A stretch of DNA of 30,453 nt from Bacteroidales bacterium (GCA_900767595.1 CAAFZS010000077.1:1-30453); one strand, 5' to 3'; numbered from the stretch's first letter, positions 22,397-30,388 are shown. The notes: generated by a model from the sequence alone, not told the origin. Made by a program: numbers and translations.

Positions 22397-22777
22397 ATGG
22401 CTATAAGAATTGTCGGTGTAGATCTTCCGCAGAACAAATGCGGTGAAGTCGGTTTGACTTATATCTACGGATTAGGTCGTTCAAGCGCAAAGAAGATTCT
22501 GGCAGAAGCAGGTGTAGACCCAAGCATCAAGGTTCAGGATTGGACGGATGACCAAGCAGCTAAGATTCGTGAGATCATCGGTGCTAAGTACAAAGTAGAA
22601 GGTGATCTTCGTTCAGAGACTCAACTCAACATCAAACGTTTGATGGATATTGGTTGTTATCGTGGTGTTCGTCATCGTATTGGCTTACCCGTTCGTGGTC
22701 AATCTACGAAGAACAACGCTCGTACGCGCAAAGGTAAAAAGAAAACGGTTGCTAACAAGAAGAAGGCAACTAAGTAA
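22397..22777 (+). CDS. rpsM: 30S ribosomal protein S13
   Basis: 126 residues. S13 forms the intersubunit bridge to L5 and touches P-site tRNA through its tail. MAIRIVGVDLPQNKCGEVGL, YRGVRHRIGLPVRGQSTKNN and the Lys-rich end are typical. It is the first gene of the alpha block. Confidence 0.96.
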   Translation: MAIRIVGVDLPQNKCGEVGLTYIYGLGRSSAKKILAEAGVDPSIKVQDWTDDQAAKIREIIGAKYKVEGDLRSETQLNIKRLMDIGCYRGVRHRIGLPVRGQSTKNNARTRKGKKKTVANKKKATK

Positions 22778-22801
22778 ATCAACTAAAATCATCAAACAAC
22801 T

Positions 22802-23191
22802 ATGGCAAAGAAAACAGTTGCAGCTAAGAAGCGTGTTGTTAAGATTGACGGCGTAGGTCAACTCCACGTAATGTCGTCTTTTAACAATGTCATTGTAACG
22901 ATGGCAAATGCAGATGGTCAAGTTATCTCTTGGTCTTCGGCAGGTAAAATGGGCTTCCGTGGCTCTAAAAAGAATACTCCTTATGCAGCTCAGATGGCTG
23001 CACAAGATTGTGGTAAGGTTGCGTTTGACCTCGGTCTGCGCAAAGTGAAAGCATACGTTAAAGGACCCGGTCAAGGTCGTGAGAGTGCTATCCGTGCCTG
23101 TGTGGCTGCGGGTATTGAGGTTACTGAGATTATCGATGTAACTCCTATGCCTCACAATGGTTGCCGTCCTCCGAAGCGTCGTCGCGTATAA
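22802..23191 (+). CDS. rpsK: 30S ribosomal protein S11
   Basis: 129 residues. S11 is a platform protein next to the E site. NNVIVTMANADGQVISWSSA, GFRGSKKNTPYAAQ and the end DVTPMPHNGCRPPKRRRV are family signatures. The Asn-Gly in PHNG is the site of isoaspartate formation known in E. coli S11. Confidence 0.97.
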   Translation: MAKKTVAAKKRVVKIDGVGQLHVMSSFNNVIVTMANADGQVISWSSAGKMGFRGSKKNTPYAAQMAAQDCGKVAFDLGLRKVKAYVKGPGQGRESAIRACVAAGIEVTEIIDVTPMPHNGCRPPKRRRV

Positions 23192-23226
23192 ACATTAAAC
23201 ATTAACCATTAAACATTTGTAGTATT

Positions 23227-23832
23227 ATGGCAAGATATACAGGACCCAAATCGCGTATTGCACGCCGTTTCGGTGAACCCATCTTTGGTCCGGATAAGGT
23301 ATTAGACAAACGTAACTATGCTCCCGGACAACACGGTGTTAACCGTCGTAAAAAGAACTCTGAGTACGGAACTCAGTTGGCTGAAAAGCAGAAAGCTAAA
23401 TATACTTATGGTGTATTAGAGCGTCAGTTCCGTTTATTGTTTGCGCAAGCTTCTCGTAAGAAAGGTATTACGGGTGAGATTCTCATCCAACTTTTGGAGA
23501 GTCGTTTGGACAATATTGTTTATCGTTTAGGTATTGCACCCACACGTGCCGCTGCTCGTCAAATGGTCAGCCACGCTCACATTACCGTTGATGGTAAGGT
23601 GGTCAATATCCCTTCGTATCAAGTTAAACCCGGTCAAGTGGTAGCTGTTCGTGAGAAGGCTAAATCGTTAGAGGTTATTGCAGCTTCTTTGGAAGGCTTC
23701 AACCACGGCAAGTATAGTTGGCTCGAGTGGAACGAAGCGGACAAGGCTGGTAAGTATCTCAATATCCCTCCGCGTGAGGAGATTCCTGAGAACATCAAGG
23801 AGCAGTTAATCGTTGAGTTGTATTCTAAATAA
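23227..23832 (+). CDS. rpsD: 30S ribosomal protein S4
   Basis: 201 residues. S4 starts 16S assembly and in E. coli represses the alpha operon. It has the N-terminal GPKSRIARRFGEPIFG and an S4 RNA-binding domain with LESRLDNIVYRLGIAPTRAA and HITVDGKVVNIPSY. The spacer before it repeats the word AACATTAAACATTAACCATT and lacks G until 23219. Confidence 0.97.
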   Translation: MARYTGPKSRIARRFGEPIFGPDKVLDKRNYAPGQHGVNRRKKNSEYGTQLAEKQKAKYTYGVLERQFRLLFAQASRKKGITGEILIQLLESRLDNIVYRLGIAPTRAAARQMVSHAHITVDGKVVNIPSYQVKPGQVVAVREKAKSLEVIAASLEGFNHGKYSWLEWNEADKAGKYLNIPPREEIPENIKEQLIVELYSK

Positions 23833-23841
23833 TAAACAATA

Positions 23842-24843
23842 ATGGCAATTTTAGATTTTATCAAACCAGACAAGGTAATAATGTTAGACTCCAGTAAGAC
23901 GAAAGGCGTTTTCGAGTTTCGTCCTTTGGAGCCGGGTTATGGAACCACGATAGGTAATGCTATCCGCCGCGTGCTGTTAGGCTCGCTGGAGGGTTATGCT
24001 ATCTGCGCTATCAAGATTAGTGGTGTTGATCATGAGTTTGCCACTATTCCGGGTGTCATCACCGATGTTACCAATCTTATATTAAACCTCAAACAGGTTC
24101 GTTTCATCCGTAAGGAAGGATCGACCGCGGATGGGGAAGTAATTAAACTGCATGTGTTCAAGTCCAAAGCCTTCAAGGCCGGAGCACTCAACGAAGCGTT
24201 AAACGATTTTGAGGTATTGAACCCCGAGTTGGTGTTAGCCGAGTTGGATGATTCCGCAGACTTTGAGATTGAGATCACCATCAATAAGGGTCGTGGTTAT
24301 GTGCCTGCTGACGAGAACCGTCAACAAAACGACGCCATTGGTACTTTAGCGATTGACTCCATCTATACACCTATCAAGAACGTGCGCTTTGCTATTGATA
24401 GTTACCGTGTAGAACAACGCACGGACTATGAGAAGCTAACGTTCGAGATTGATACGGATGGTTCTATTCTCCCGAAGGATGCTTTGACGGAAGCAGCTAA
24501 GATATTGATTTATCACTTTATGCTGTTCTCGGACGAGCGTATCGTTCTGGAGGAGGATTCGAGGAAACGCAGCAGCGCATTGGACGAGGAGATTCTTCGT
24601 ATGCGTCAACTGCTCAACCAGCGTCTCCAAGATATGGACCTATCTGTACGTGCTCTCAACTGCTTAAAGACAGCCGAGGTCAATACGTTAGGCGAATTGG
24701 TTAAGTATCATCGCAACGACTTGCTGAAGTTCCGCAACTTCGGTAAGAAGTCCTTGACCGAATTAGACGAGTTGCTTGAGCGCAATGGTTTGGCCTTCGG
24801 TATGGACATCAGCCGTTATCGTGTAATCGAAACAGTTGATTAA
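23842..24843 (+). CDS. rpoA: RNA polymerase subunit alpha
   Basis: 333 residues. The N-terminal dimerisation domain contains GYGTTIGNAIRRVLLGSLEG. The C-terminal domain, joined by a linker near residues 235-255, contains NCLKTAEVNTLGELVKYH and LLKFRNFGKKSLTELDELL, the parts that bind upstream DNA and activators. It begins 9 bases after rpsD. Confidence 0.97.
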   Translation: MAILDFIKPDKVIMLDSSKTKGVFEFRPLEPGYGTTIGNAIRRVLLGSLEGYAICAIKISGVDHEFATIPGVITDVTNLILNLKQVRFIRKEGSTADGEVIKLHVFKSKAFKAGALNEALNDFEVLNPELVLAELDDSADFEIEITINKGRGYVPADENRQQNDAIGTLAIDSIYTPIKNVRFAIDSYRVEQRTDYEKLTFEIDTDGSILPKDALTEAAKILIYHFMLFSDERIVLEEDSRKRSSALDEEILRMRQLLNQRLQDMDLSVRALNCLKTAEVNTLGELVKYHRNDLLKFRNFGKKSLTELDELLERNGLAFGMDISRYRVIETVD

Positions 24844-24883
24844 ACACTAAACACTAATCACAAATCAAAAATCACAAATTATT
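24844..24883 (+). repeat. G-free word-repeat spacer before rplQ
   Basis: 40 bases with no G, built from variations on ACACTAA and ATCACAAATCA. It is one of several such leaders in the window. Confidence 0.5.
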
Positions 24884-25378
24884 ATGAGACATAATAAGAA
24901 ATTCAATCACCTAGGTCGTAAGGCTGCTCACCGTGGCGCTATGCTTTCGAACATGGCTTGCTCGTTGATTATGCACAAACGTATTTCTACGACATTGGCT
25001 AAGGCTAAGGCGTTGCGTATTTACGTAGAACCCTTACTGACTCGTGCTAAAGAGGATACCACGGCTAACCGCCGTCTTGTGTTCTCCGAACTCAAACAAA
25101 AACAAGTTGTTACGGAGTTGTTCCAAAACGTTAGCGAGAAGATTGCTAACCGTCCCGGTGGCTACTGCCGTATCCTGCGTACCGGTTTCCGTCTGGGCGA
25201 TGCTGCTGAGATGTGTATCATCGAGTTAGTGGACTACAACGAGAATATGTTGAAGGACGCTAAGAAAGTGGCTAAGAAGACCACCCGTCGTGCAGGTAAG
25301 AAATCCGCTAAGGCTGAAGAGGCAGAAGTGGTAGAGGCTACTGAGGCTCCCGCAGCTGAAGAACCTAAAGCAGAGTAA
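24884..25378 (+). CDS. rplQ: 50S ribosomal protein L17
   Basis: 164 residues. L17 lies at the exit-tunnel side. MRHNKKFNHLGRKAAHRGAM and ANRPGGYCRILRTGFRLGD are standard. The C-terminus continues past the core as a Lys/Ala then Glu/Ala-rich tail (residues about 128-164), as in many Bacteroidetes. aspS follows after 3 bases. Confidence 0.96.
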   Translation: MRHNKKFNHLGRKAAHRGAMLSNMACSLIMHKRISTTLAKAKALRIYVEPLLTRAKEDTTANRRLVFSELKQKQVVTELFQNVSEKIANRPGGYCRILRTGFRLGDAAEMCIIELVDYNENMLKDAKKVAKKTTRRAGKKSAKAEEAEVVEATEAPAAEEPKAE

Positions 25379-25381
25379 GTT

Positions 25382-26722
25382 ATGTTAACTAATCTGAATA
25401 ACGCTCATACCGGAGATCTCGTTGAGGTTTCCGGTATGATTCATAACGTTCGCGTGACCAAGTGGGGTGGGTTTATCATCCTTCGTAAGAGTCGCGGATT
25501 GTTGCAAACCGTCGTAGGTGACCAGTCCAAGTTCTTTAACGAGCAAGGCGAGCAGGTGGCTATGTCCGACTTATGCCGTGAGATGGCTGTGACCATCACC
25601 GGTAAGGTCAATGAGGCCACCATCAAAGACCCTGCTGCGTTCTATAACACGATAGAGATTGCCGTAGATAAGGTAGAGGTTCTTTCTCGTCCTTCGACCA
25701 CGGAGGTGGTGGATATGAACTCGCTTAAGTTTGGTGACGAGGAGACACTGCTGCGTTATAAGTTTGACAACCGTCAGGTTACCCTTCGTAACCCGCGCGA
25801 TATGGCTATTCTGAAGGTACAATCGACGATTGCTAAAGCTTTTGCCGATTTCTTGACTGAGGAAGGCTTTACGCAGATCTTCACCCCGAAGATTGTTTCC
25901 GAGGGTGCTGAAGGTGGTGCTAATGTGTTTAAGATGGATTACTTCGGTAAGCAAGTCTATCTGGCACAGTCGCCTCAGTTCTACAAGCAGATTGGGGTAG
26001 GAGTCTATGAGCGTGTGTTCGAGATTGCTCCTGCTTATCGTGCCGAGAAACACGCTACCTCGCGTCACTTGAATGAGTATATCTCCTTGGATGTGGAGAT
26101 GGGCTTTATCAAGGGTCAAGAGGATGTGATGAACCTCGAAGCTAACCTGTTGCGCGCTATCATCGAGCGTGTCGGAACGGTGTGCGACCACGAGCTCAAA
26201 CTGCTCAATGCCACCTTGCCGGTATTGCCGACGAACGTGCCGATGTGGAAACTGAGCGAGGTACACGAGATTCTCTTTAACGAGCACCTCACTGAGGACC
26301 ATCGCGGAGAGGATGACTTGGCACCTGAAGAGGAGCGCGCTATCTGCAAGTACGCGAGTGAGAAGTTCGGTTCGGACTTTGTGTTTGTAACGCATTTCCC
26401 CAGCCAGCATAGAGCTTTCTATGCAATGGATGATCCGAAGGACCCGTCGTTGACACTCAGTTTTGACTTGTTGATGAGGGGGTTGGAGATCACTTCCGGT
26501 GGACAGCGTATCCATAGGGAAGAGGATTATCGCGAGAAGATGACGCGCAGAGGTATGAATCCGGATAATTTCCGTTTCTATCTGGATACGTTTAAGAACG
26601 GTATGCCGCCTCACGGAGGTTTTGCTATCGGTTTGGAGCGTATTACGGCATGTTTCTTGAACATTGCCAACGTGAAAGAAGCGTCTATGTTCCCCCGCGA
26701 CATCAACCGCGTAGCACCGTAA
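25382..26722 (+). CDS. aspS: Aspartyl-tRNA synthetase, archaeal-type (AspRS2)
   Basis: 446 residues, class II. An N-terminal OB fold binds the anticodon; the catalytic domain has motif 2 in FEIAPAYRAEKHATSRHLNE and motif 3 in HGGFAIGLERI. LAQSPQFYKQ marks aspartate specificity, and MFPRDINRVAP is the typical end. The GAD insertion of the common bacterial AspRS (near 590 residues) is absent, so this is the archaeal-type enzyme. His21 (GMIHNVR) and Pro84 (IKDPAAF) resemble the residues linked to non-discriminating enzymes that also charge tRNA-Asn; this would imply a GatCAB amidotransferase elsewhere. The gene is 3 bases after rplQ and ends at a terminator, so it appears to be the last gene of the ribosomal transcript. 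Confidence 0.88.
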   Translation: MLTNLNNAHTGDLVEVSGMIHNVRVTKWGGFIILRKSRGLLQTVVGDQSKFFNEQGEQVAMSDLCREMAVTITGKVNEATIKDPAAFYNTIEIAVDKVEVLSRPSTTEVVDMNSLKFGDEETLLRYKFDNRQVTLRNPRDMAILKVQSTIAKAFADFLTEEGFTQIFTPKIVSEGAEGGANVFKMDYFGKQVYLAQSPQFYKQIGVGVYERVFEIAPAYRAEKHATSRHLNEYISLDVEMGFIKGQEDVMNLEANLLRAIIERVGTVCDHELKLLNATLPVLPTNVPMWKLSEVHEILFNEHLTEDHRGEDDLAPEEERAICKYASEKFGSDFVFVTHFPSQHRAFYAMDDPKDPSLTLSFDLLMRGLEITSGGQRIHREEDYREKMTRRGMNPDNFRFYLDTFKNGMPPHGGFAIGLERITACFLNIANVKEASMFPRDINRVAP

Positions 26723-26785
26723 TGGCTTCACGGAGCCACCGCCCAAACGAGCGTACAGGGAAGCGAGTGGGCGCAGTAATACAAG

Positions 26786-26819
26786 AAAAATGCATTTTTG
26801 GTGACAAAAGTGCATTTTT
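26786..26819 (+). terminator. Terminator of aspS (in repeat A)
   Basis: AAAAATGCATTTTTG (26786-26800) pairs with CAAAAGTGCATTTTT (26805-26819): 15 pairs with one G-T, around a GTGA (GNRA) tetraloop. Confidence 0.8.
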
Positions 26820-26820
26820 A

Positions 26821-26852
26821 TTTGCATATATCAATTATTTTTTGTACTTTTG
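26821..26852 (+). promoter_or_regulatory. Promoter in repeat A
   Basis: TTTG (26821-26824), 20 bases, TACTTTTG (26845-26852). It directly follows the terminator. No gene begins within the next 440 bases, so its product would be a noncoding RNA or a long leader. Confidence 0.75.
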
Positions 26853-26857
26853 CAGCG

Positions 26858-27135
26858 CAAACTGCAAAACGAAAATAATAAAAACATCACCCGCCTATGA
26901 TTGACCGGCATCGGTCGTAGACATCGTCCGGCAGACGTGAAGGAGCGCGACGGAACGCGCTCCGAGCGAAGTGCCCGATGTGTCCCCACACGGAGGAGAT
27001 AGCACGAGCATAGAACGGCGCGACCCTTGCGGTCACGCTGGCTCACGGAGCCACCGCCCAAACGAGCGCACAGGGAAGCGAGTGGGCGCAGTAATACAAG
27101 AAAAATGCATTTTTGGAAACAAAAGTGCATTTTTA
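26858..27135 (+). ncRNA. Candidate small RNA between the two repeats
   Basis: A transcript from promoter A to terminator B would be about 278 bases. It holds a row of hairpins: GACCG-GCAT-CGGTC (26902-26915), GGAGCGCG-ACGGAA-CGCGCTCC (26940-26961) and GACC-CTTGC-GGTC (27021-27033), plus the hairpins of repeat B. Only tiny frames are present, for example a 7-codon frame at 26897. It resembles none of RNase P, tmRNA, SRP or 6S RNA that I can recognise. The existence of the RNA is an inference from signals at both ends. Confidence 0.4.
27101..27134 (+). terminator. Terminator in repeat B
   Basis: AAAAATGCATTTTTG (27101-27115) pairs with CAAAAGTGCATTTTT (27120-27134) around a GAAA tetraloop. It would end transcripts from promoter A. 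Confidence 0.78.
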
Positions 27136-27167
27136 TTTGGTAGTTTCAAATATTTTTTGTAATTTTG
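27136..27167 (+). promoter_or_regulatory. Promoter of the secreted protein gene (in repeat B)
   Basis: TTTG (27136-27139), 20 bases, TAATTTTG (27160-27167). It gives a 5' UTR of about 140 bases for the gene at 27313. Confidence 0.78.
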
Positions 27168-27222
27168 CAGCCGAATTCGTGACAAATGTGGTTGCGAGAA
27201 CATAAAGATTAGGCATAATTTG

Positions 27223-27249
27223 CCCTCCTCCAGACCAACTGGGGGGGGG
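27223..27249 (+). promoter_or_regulatory. 5' UTR hairpin with a run of nine G
   Basis: CCCTCCTCC (27223-27231) can pair along its whole length with nine G at 27241-27249, using two G-U pairs, around a 9-base loop. The G-run is the only one of this length in the window. Length change in the run by slippage would shift the pairing. The remaining 5' UTR up to 27312 is A/T-rich without further structure. Confidence 0.55.
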
Positions 27250-27312
27250 TAAATTGTTGATATATAGTAAGTTACAAAATAACAATAATAATTAACTTAA
27301 AATTTTAAGCTT

Positions 27313-30066
27313 ATGAGAAAATTCAAAACAATAGCAATTTGTGCGATGGCACTATTGTTAAGTATGAACGCACTCGGACAAATGGTTTTTACTTATGAGC
27401 CAATTATGTTCGATCCGAGTAGCCTTAATTGTAATGCGATTTCCGGATTCGGAAAGGTAGATCGTTGGGCGTGGGAGGCTACTCCGGAACCACTAACTGA
27501 GTGTAACATTGGAGGAATTAAGCCTGAAAGAAGTGATTTCACCGTTGGCTTCTTCTCTGAGCAAACCGCGGCTTATTTGTGGCCGTACCGCGAAGATCAG
27601 GTCGAATTCGTACCTAATCTTATAAATTGGTCGCAACGAGCAATTAAGCCGATTATTGAATGTACAAACAACGAGGAACCGGATTCTCAACCCATCCCAT
27701 TCCATTTGCAATGGACAGGACTGATTCCTACTGATCCTTGGGCGGAACCTGCAAGAATGGATCCTAATGAGCCTTTTATGGGAAACGATTGTGTTTGCAT
27801 AATGCCCGGAGGAGATCCTGTAACGATTAATTTCGCTTCCGCAGATAATTATGATGAGTTATACATCTTGGGCACTTCCATTGGCTCAAATTCCAATCTG
27901 CAAGTCACTGTAACTTATACAGATGGCACTACCCAATCGGGAAGGTTATTATTAAAAGGATACAACCAGGGGAATGAATATGATGCTCAAAAGGATGCCG
28001 TTCGTTTTGCTTGGCAAGATGGTGACAAACCTCATGGAGGCGGAGACGAAGACGGAGATGCTTGGCTATATCCTGAAATAGTAATGTTGGAAGGAGAAGT
28101 AGAACGTGCTACAAAATTATTCAAATCAATTACGTTCCAATATGTAACTGATGGCCCTTCTTGTGACAATTGCGCTGTCGCTATTTTTGCAATCACAGGA
28201 AGAAAGCATCCTTGGGCACCGACAGATCCTTTCTTCGTGTATAGTACATCCCAATCCAATCCCGCAAAAACGACTATTTCTATAATATCCACTAAACTTA
28301 TCGGAGAAGATGTGAGTTTCACATACGATGTGGCGACAGATGAGAACTTCACGGAGTTAACTGTTGAGAACGCATCTTTAACCGGAACGAAAAATGGCAA
28401 TCAGTTTATTTCCACTATCAACGATAAAGATTATTCCAATTATTACATTCGTGTGCGTGCGCATAATGAATATGGTATCTCTAAAGCAAGAATTGCAACA
28501 AAACTATATGAGCCTTTACAGAACCTTCCGATAACGATGGAAATGAGTTGCCTTAATCACAATGGTATTGCCGGTGCAAATGACGAATTGGCAACAACCA
28601 AATTGGATGATTATGCCGGTTTCTATTCCTCCGAAGTAGCCACAAACAACTCTTGGGGACAACAATGGATTGATAAAGCACTGAAACCTGAGATTTCTAT
28701 CCCCAGTGGTATAGGTGATATCTCTATTCCGTTCAATTTGCTATGGGAGGGAGAGGCAGAATTTGACGGTAAAGATTGCGTCCGTTTGACCAAAGATAAC
28801 AATACGGCTAATATTTCTTTTGAAAATCCGGAAGCCTATAGTTTCTTATACATGTGTGGTACAGCCGGTAATGTAACAGGAGGATGTATTGATGTTGATG
28901 TGACGATTACTTATATTGATAATACTTCCAAAAGCACGACCCTAACGTATTACGATTGGTATCCGGGTTTCACACCTGCCAATGGTAAATTATTTGCTCG
29001 ACAAACCGGATCAGGTCCTGATGAAACAAATGGAGGTCCATATGTCTATGCCTTGCCTTTGAATGATGCATTGGATGCAAAACTTCCTATTAAATCTATT
29101 CATGTAGAGAGTGATGAAGAATCTGAATTGGTAGCCGGAATATTTGGATTCTCAGGAGTACGAAATGGTAATGCTCCCCAACAACCGGAATATGCTTATG
29201 CGTATCCTCATAATGACTACACACTTCAAGTTTGCATAGCCTCTGTGACCCAAGATATTGCCGGTAACCCATTGGACAATGTCGATTATTATTGTGATAT
29301 CGCCCGCGATGAAGATTTTACCGACCTATACAAAATCAATCAGTGGGTAACATCTAGTTATGGGAGTGAAGGTGAAGTTCGAGGCTCTATATCAGTTTCT
29401 GAACATAGAGCATACGAAAATCTTTATTTCCGTATACGTGCCGTGAATAGTAATGGTGCATCCGCGAGTCAAACCATTGAACTCTATGATCAATACAAAC
29501 GTGACCTAACTACGGGGCAGTATGGTACATTCTGTTTTAACCGCACTCCTCTTAAAATTCTGAACGGATCGTTCTACACTATCGCATACTATGATGAAGC
29601 GGCAAATCAAATAGCCATTGATCCTGTTGAAGTGGAGGATATCAAAGCCGGTGTGCCTTATATCATTGGAACAAGTGTACAATGGATGTATGATCCGAAG
29701 TCGAATCCCGTTGAAATGAGTGAGGAAGACCAAAATGGCCTCCATGGTACTTATACGGGTATTTCTCCAACAGACTTTGAGTGCCACATGTTGGCAAATA
29801 CCGAAGACGGACCGTTGTTTAAGAAAGCGGCTATAGGTTCTAGTCTTCCTGCTTATCGCGCTTATTTGATGCTGGAAGAAATCTCCACTTCTCCCGCTAC
29901 GCCGTCAAAAGCAGGTCGCCGTTTCATTGGTATGCCGAATGGTACTCCAACAGAACTTATTTGTACCAAAACGAACGCAAGCGCAAAGAAAGTTTTCATC
30001 AACAATCAATTTATGATTATCAAAGATGGAGAAAAGTACAATGCGCAGGGTATAAGAATGCAATAA
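27313..30066 (+). CDS. Large secreted modular protein of unknown function
   Basis: 917 residues. A signal peptide (residues 1-22, basic MRKFK, hydrophobic core, ALG-Q cleavage, no lipobox Cys) sends it through Sec. Two related modules follow, about 24-300 and 406-632. They share a DCV..., an NxxELY/FLY...GT strand, VTVTYTDGT/VTITYIDNT, and KSIxx...xIFxxxG near the end, suggesting a duplicated beta-sandwich, perhaps carbohydrate-binding. Each is followed by a fibronectin-III-like stretch (about 302-400 and 640-728: YYIRVRAHNEYG, LYFRIRAVNSNG). The C-terminal part (729-917) ends in FINNQFMIIKDGEKYNAQG, a tail I associate with Bacteroidales surface proteins; it is not a clear T9SS domain. No catalytic motif was found. 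The peptide gene at 30095 follows 28 bases later. Confidence 0.82.
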   Translation: MRKFKTIAICAMALLLSMNALGQMVFTYEPIMFDPSSLNCNAISGFGKVDRWAWEATPEPLTECNIGGIKPERSDFTVGFFSEQTAAYLWPYREDQVEFVPNLINWSQRAIKPIIECTNNEEPDSQPIPFHLQWTGLIPTDPWAEPARMDPNEPFMGNDCVCIMPGGDPVTINFASADNYDELYILGTSIGSNSNLQVTVTYTDGTTQSGRLLLKGYNQGNEYDAQKDAVRFAWQDGDKPHGGGDEDGDAWLYPEIVMLEGEVERATKLFKSITFQYVTDGPSCDNCAVAIFAITGRKHPWAPTDPFFVYSTSQSNPAKTTISIISTKLIGEDVSFTYDVATDENFTELTVENASLTGTKNGNQFISTINDKDYSNYYIRVRAHNEYGISKARIATKLYEPLQNLPITMEMSCLNHNGIAGANDELATTKLDDYAGFYSSEVATNNSWGQQWIDKALKPEISIPSGIGDISIPFNLLWEGEAEFDGKDCVRLTKDNNTANISFENPEAYSFLYMCGTAGNVTGGCIDVDVTITYIDNTSKSTTLTYYDWYPGFTPANGKLFARQTGSGPDETNGGPYVYALPLNDALDAKLPIKSIHVESDEESELVAGIFGFSGVRNGNAPQQPEYAYAYPHNDYTLQVCIASVTQDIAGNPLDNVDYYCDIARDEDFTDLYKINQWVTSSYGSEGEVRGSISVSEHRAYENLYFRIRAVNSNGASASQTIELYDQYKRDLTTGQYGTFCFNRTPLKILNGSFYTIAYYDEAANQIAIDPVEVEDIKAGVPYIIGTSVQWMYDPKSNPVEMSEEDQNGLHGTYTGISPTDFECHMLANTEDGPLFKKAAIGSSLPAYRAYLMLEEISTSPATPSKAGRRFIGMPNGTPTELICTKTNASAKKVFINNQFMIIKDGEKYNAQGIRMQ

Positions 30067-30094
30067 TCAGTAATAAACAAAAAATAAAACAATT

Positions 30095-30214
30095 ATGAAA
30101 AAAGAATATATGATTCCTGCGACAGAGGTCGCAAAAGTAGGTGCTGATACCATAATGGTGCAAATTGGCATTGAAAAAGGTAGCGCTCAACCAACGATTT
30201 TTACAGGCGAGTAA
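30095..30214 (+). CDS. Small MKK-type peptide, unknown function
   Basis: 39 residues beginning MKKEYMIPATEVAKV and ending in GSAQPTIFTGE. Short Bacteroidales proteins with the start MKKxYxxPxxEV are, to my recollection, common next to secreted-protein genes, but I know of no assigned role. It has no membrane helix or Cys. It lies 28 bases after the secreted-protein gene in an A-rich leader (AAAATAAAACAATT before the ATG) and just ahead of a strong terminator, so both are on one transcript. Coding is supported by context and the recognisable N-terminus rather than length. Confidence 0.65.
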   Translation: MKKEYMIPATEVAKVGADTIMVQIGIEKGSAQPTIFTGE

Positions 30215-30224
30215 ACTCTCTCTC

Positions 30225-30260
30225 CCATCGCAGCCTCCGGGTTGCGATGGTTGTTTTTTG
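30225..30260 (+). terminator. Terminator after the peptide gene
   Basis: CCATCGCA (30225-30232) pairs with TGCGATGG (30243-30250), followed by TTGTTTTTTG. A second hairpin, GGTTTG (30284-30289)/CAAACC (30295-30300) followed by ATTTTT, could act as a backup. Confidence 0.85.
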
Positions 30261-30388
30261 AAAATGCCACTGGCGGAATTGGCGGTTTGGCGAACAAACC
30301 ATTTTTCCTTCAATGGCGCATCGAGGCGACGGATGTATCGGTAGTAGAACGATAGTAGTCCATACTATGTCCATAGAAATTCTTGTAC

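Larger units (their letters stand above)
26723..26856 (+). repeat. Long direct repeat, copy A (terminator plus promoter)
   Basis: This 134-base block recurs at 27039-27171 with few differences. Order inside: a small hairpin GGCT...AGCC, a second pairing CGCCCA...TGGGCG, the shared run GCGCAGTAATACAAG, a 15-bp terminator hairpin and a promoter. It begins at the base after the aspS stop codon. Confidence 0.9.
27039..27171 (+). repeat. Long direct repeat, copy B (terminator plus promoter)
   Basis: The second copy of the 134-base block. Differences from copy A are concentrated in the terminator loop (GAAA instead of GTGA, both GNRA) and the promoter spacer, while the terminator stem is identical. 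That is the pattern expected if function is kept. Confidence 0.9.

Noticed and set aside
25571..26827. A 418-codon open frame antisense to aspS
   Set aside because: It is a shadow of a strongly biased gene. It runs across the aspS terminator and has no promoter or family match.
26830..27170. Short minus- and plus-strand open frames across the repeat region (60-99 codons)
   Set aside because: They read through the terminators and promoters of both repeats and have repeat-derived, family-less translations.
26723..27171. The long repeats as a CRISPR array
   Set aside because: There are only two copies, 134 bases each, with internal terminator and promoter, and no cas genes.
29987..30066. C-terminal tail of the 917-residue protein as a type IX secretion domain
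   Set aside because: The tail lacks the usual length and motifs of the type A or B domains I know; only a general resemblance to Bacteroidales tails can be claimed.
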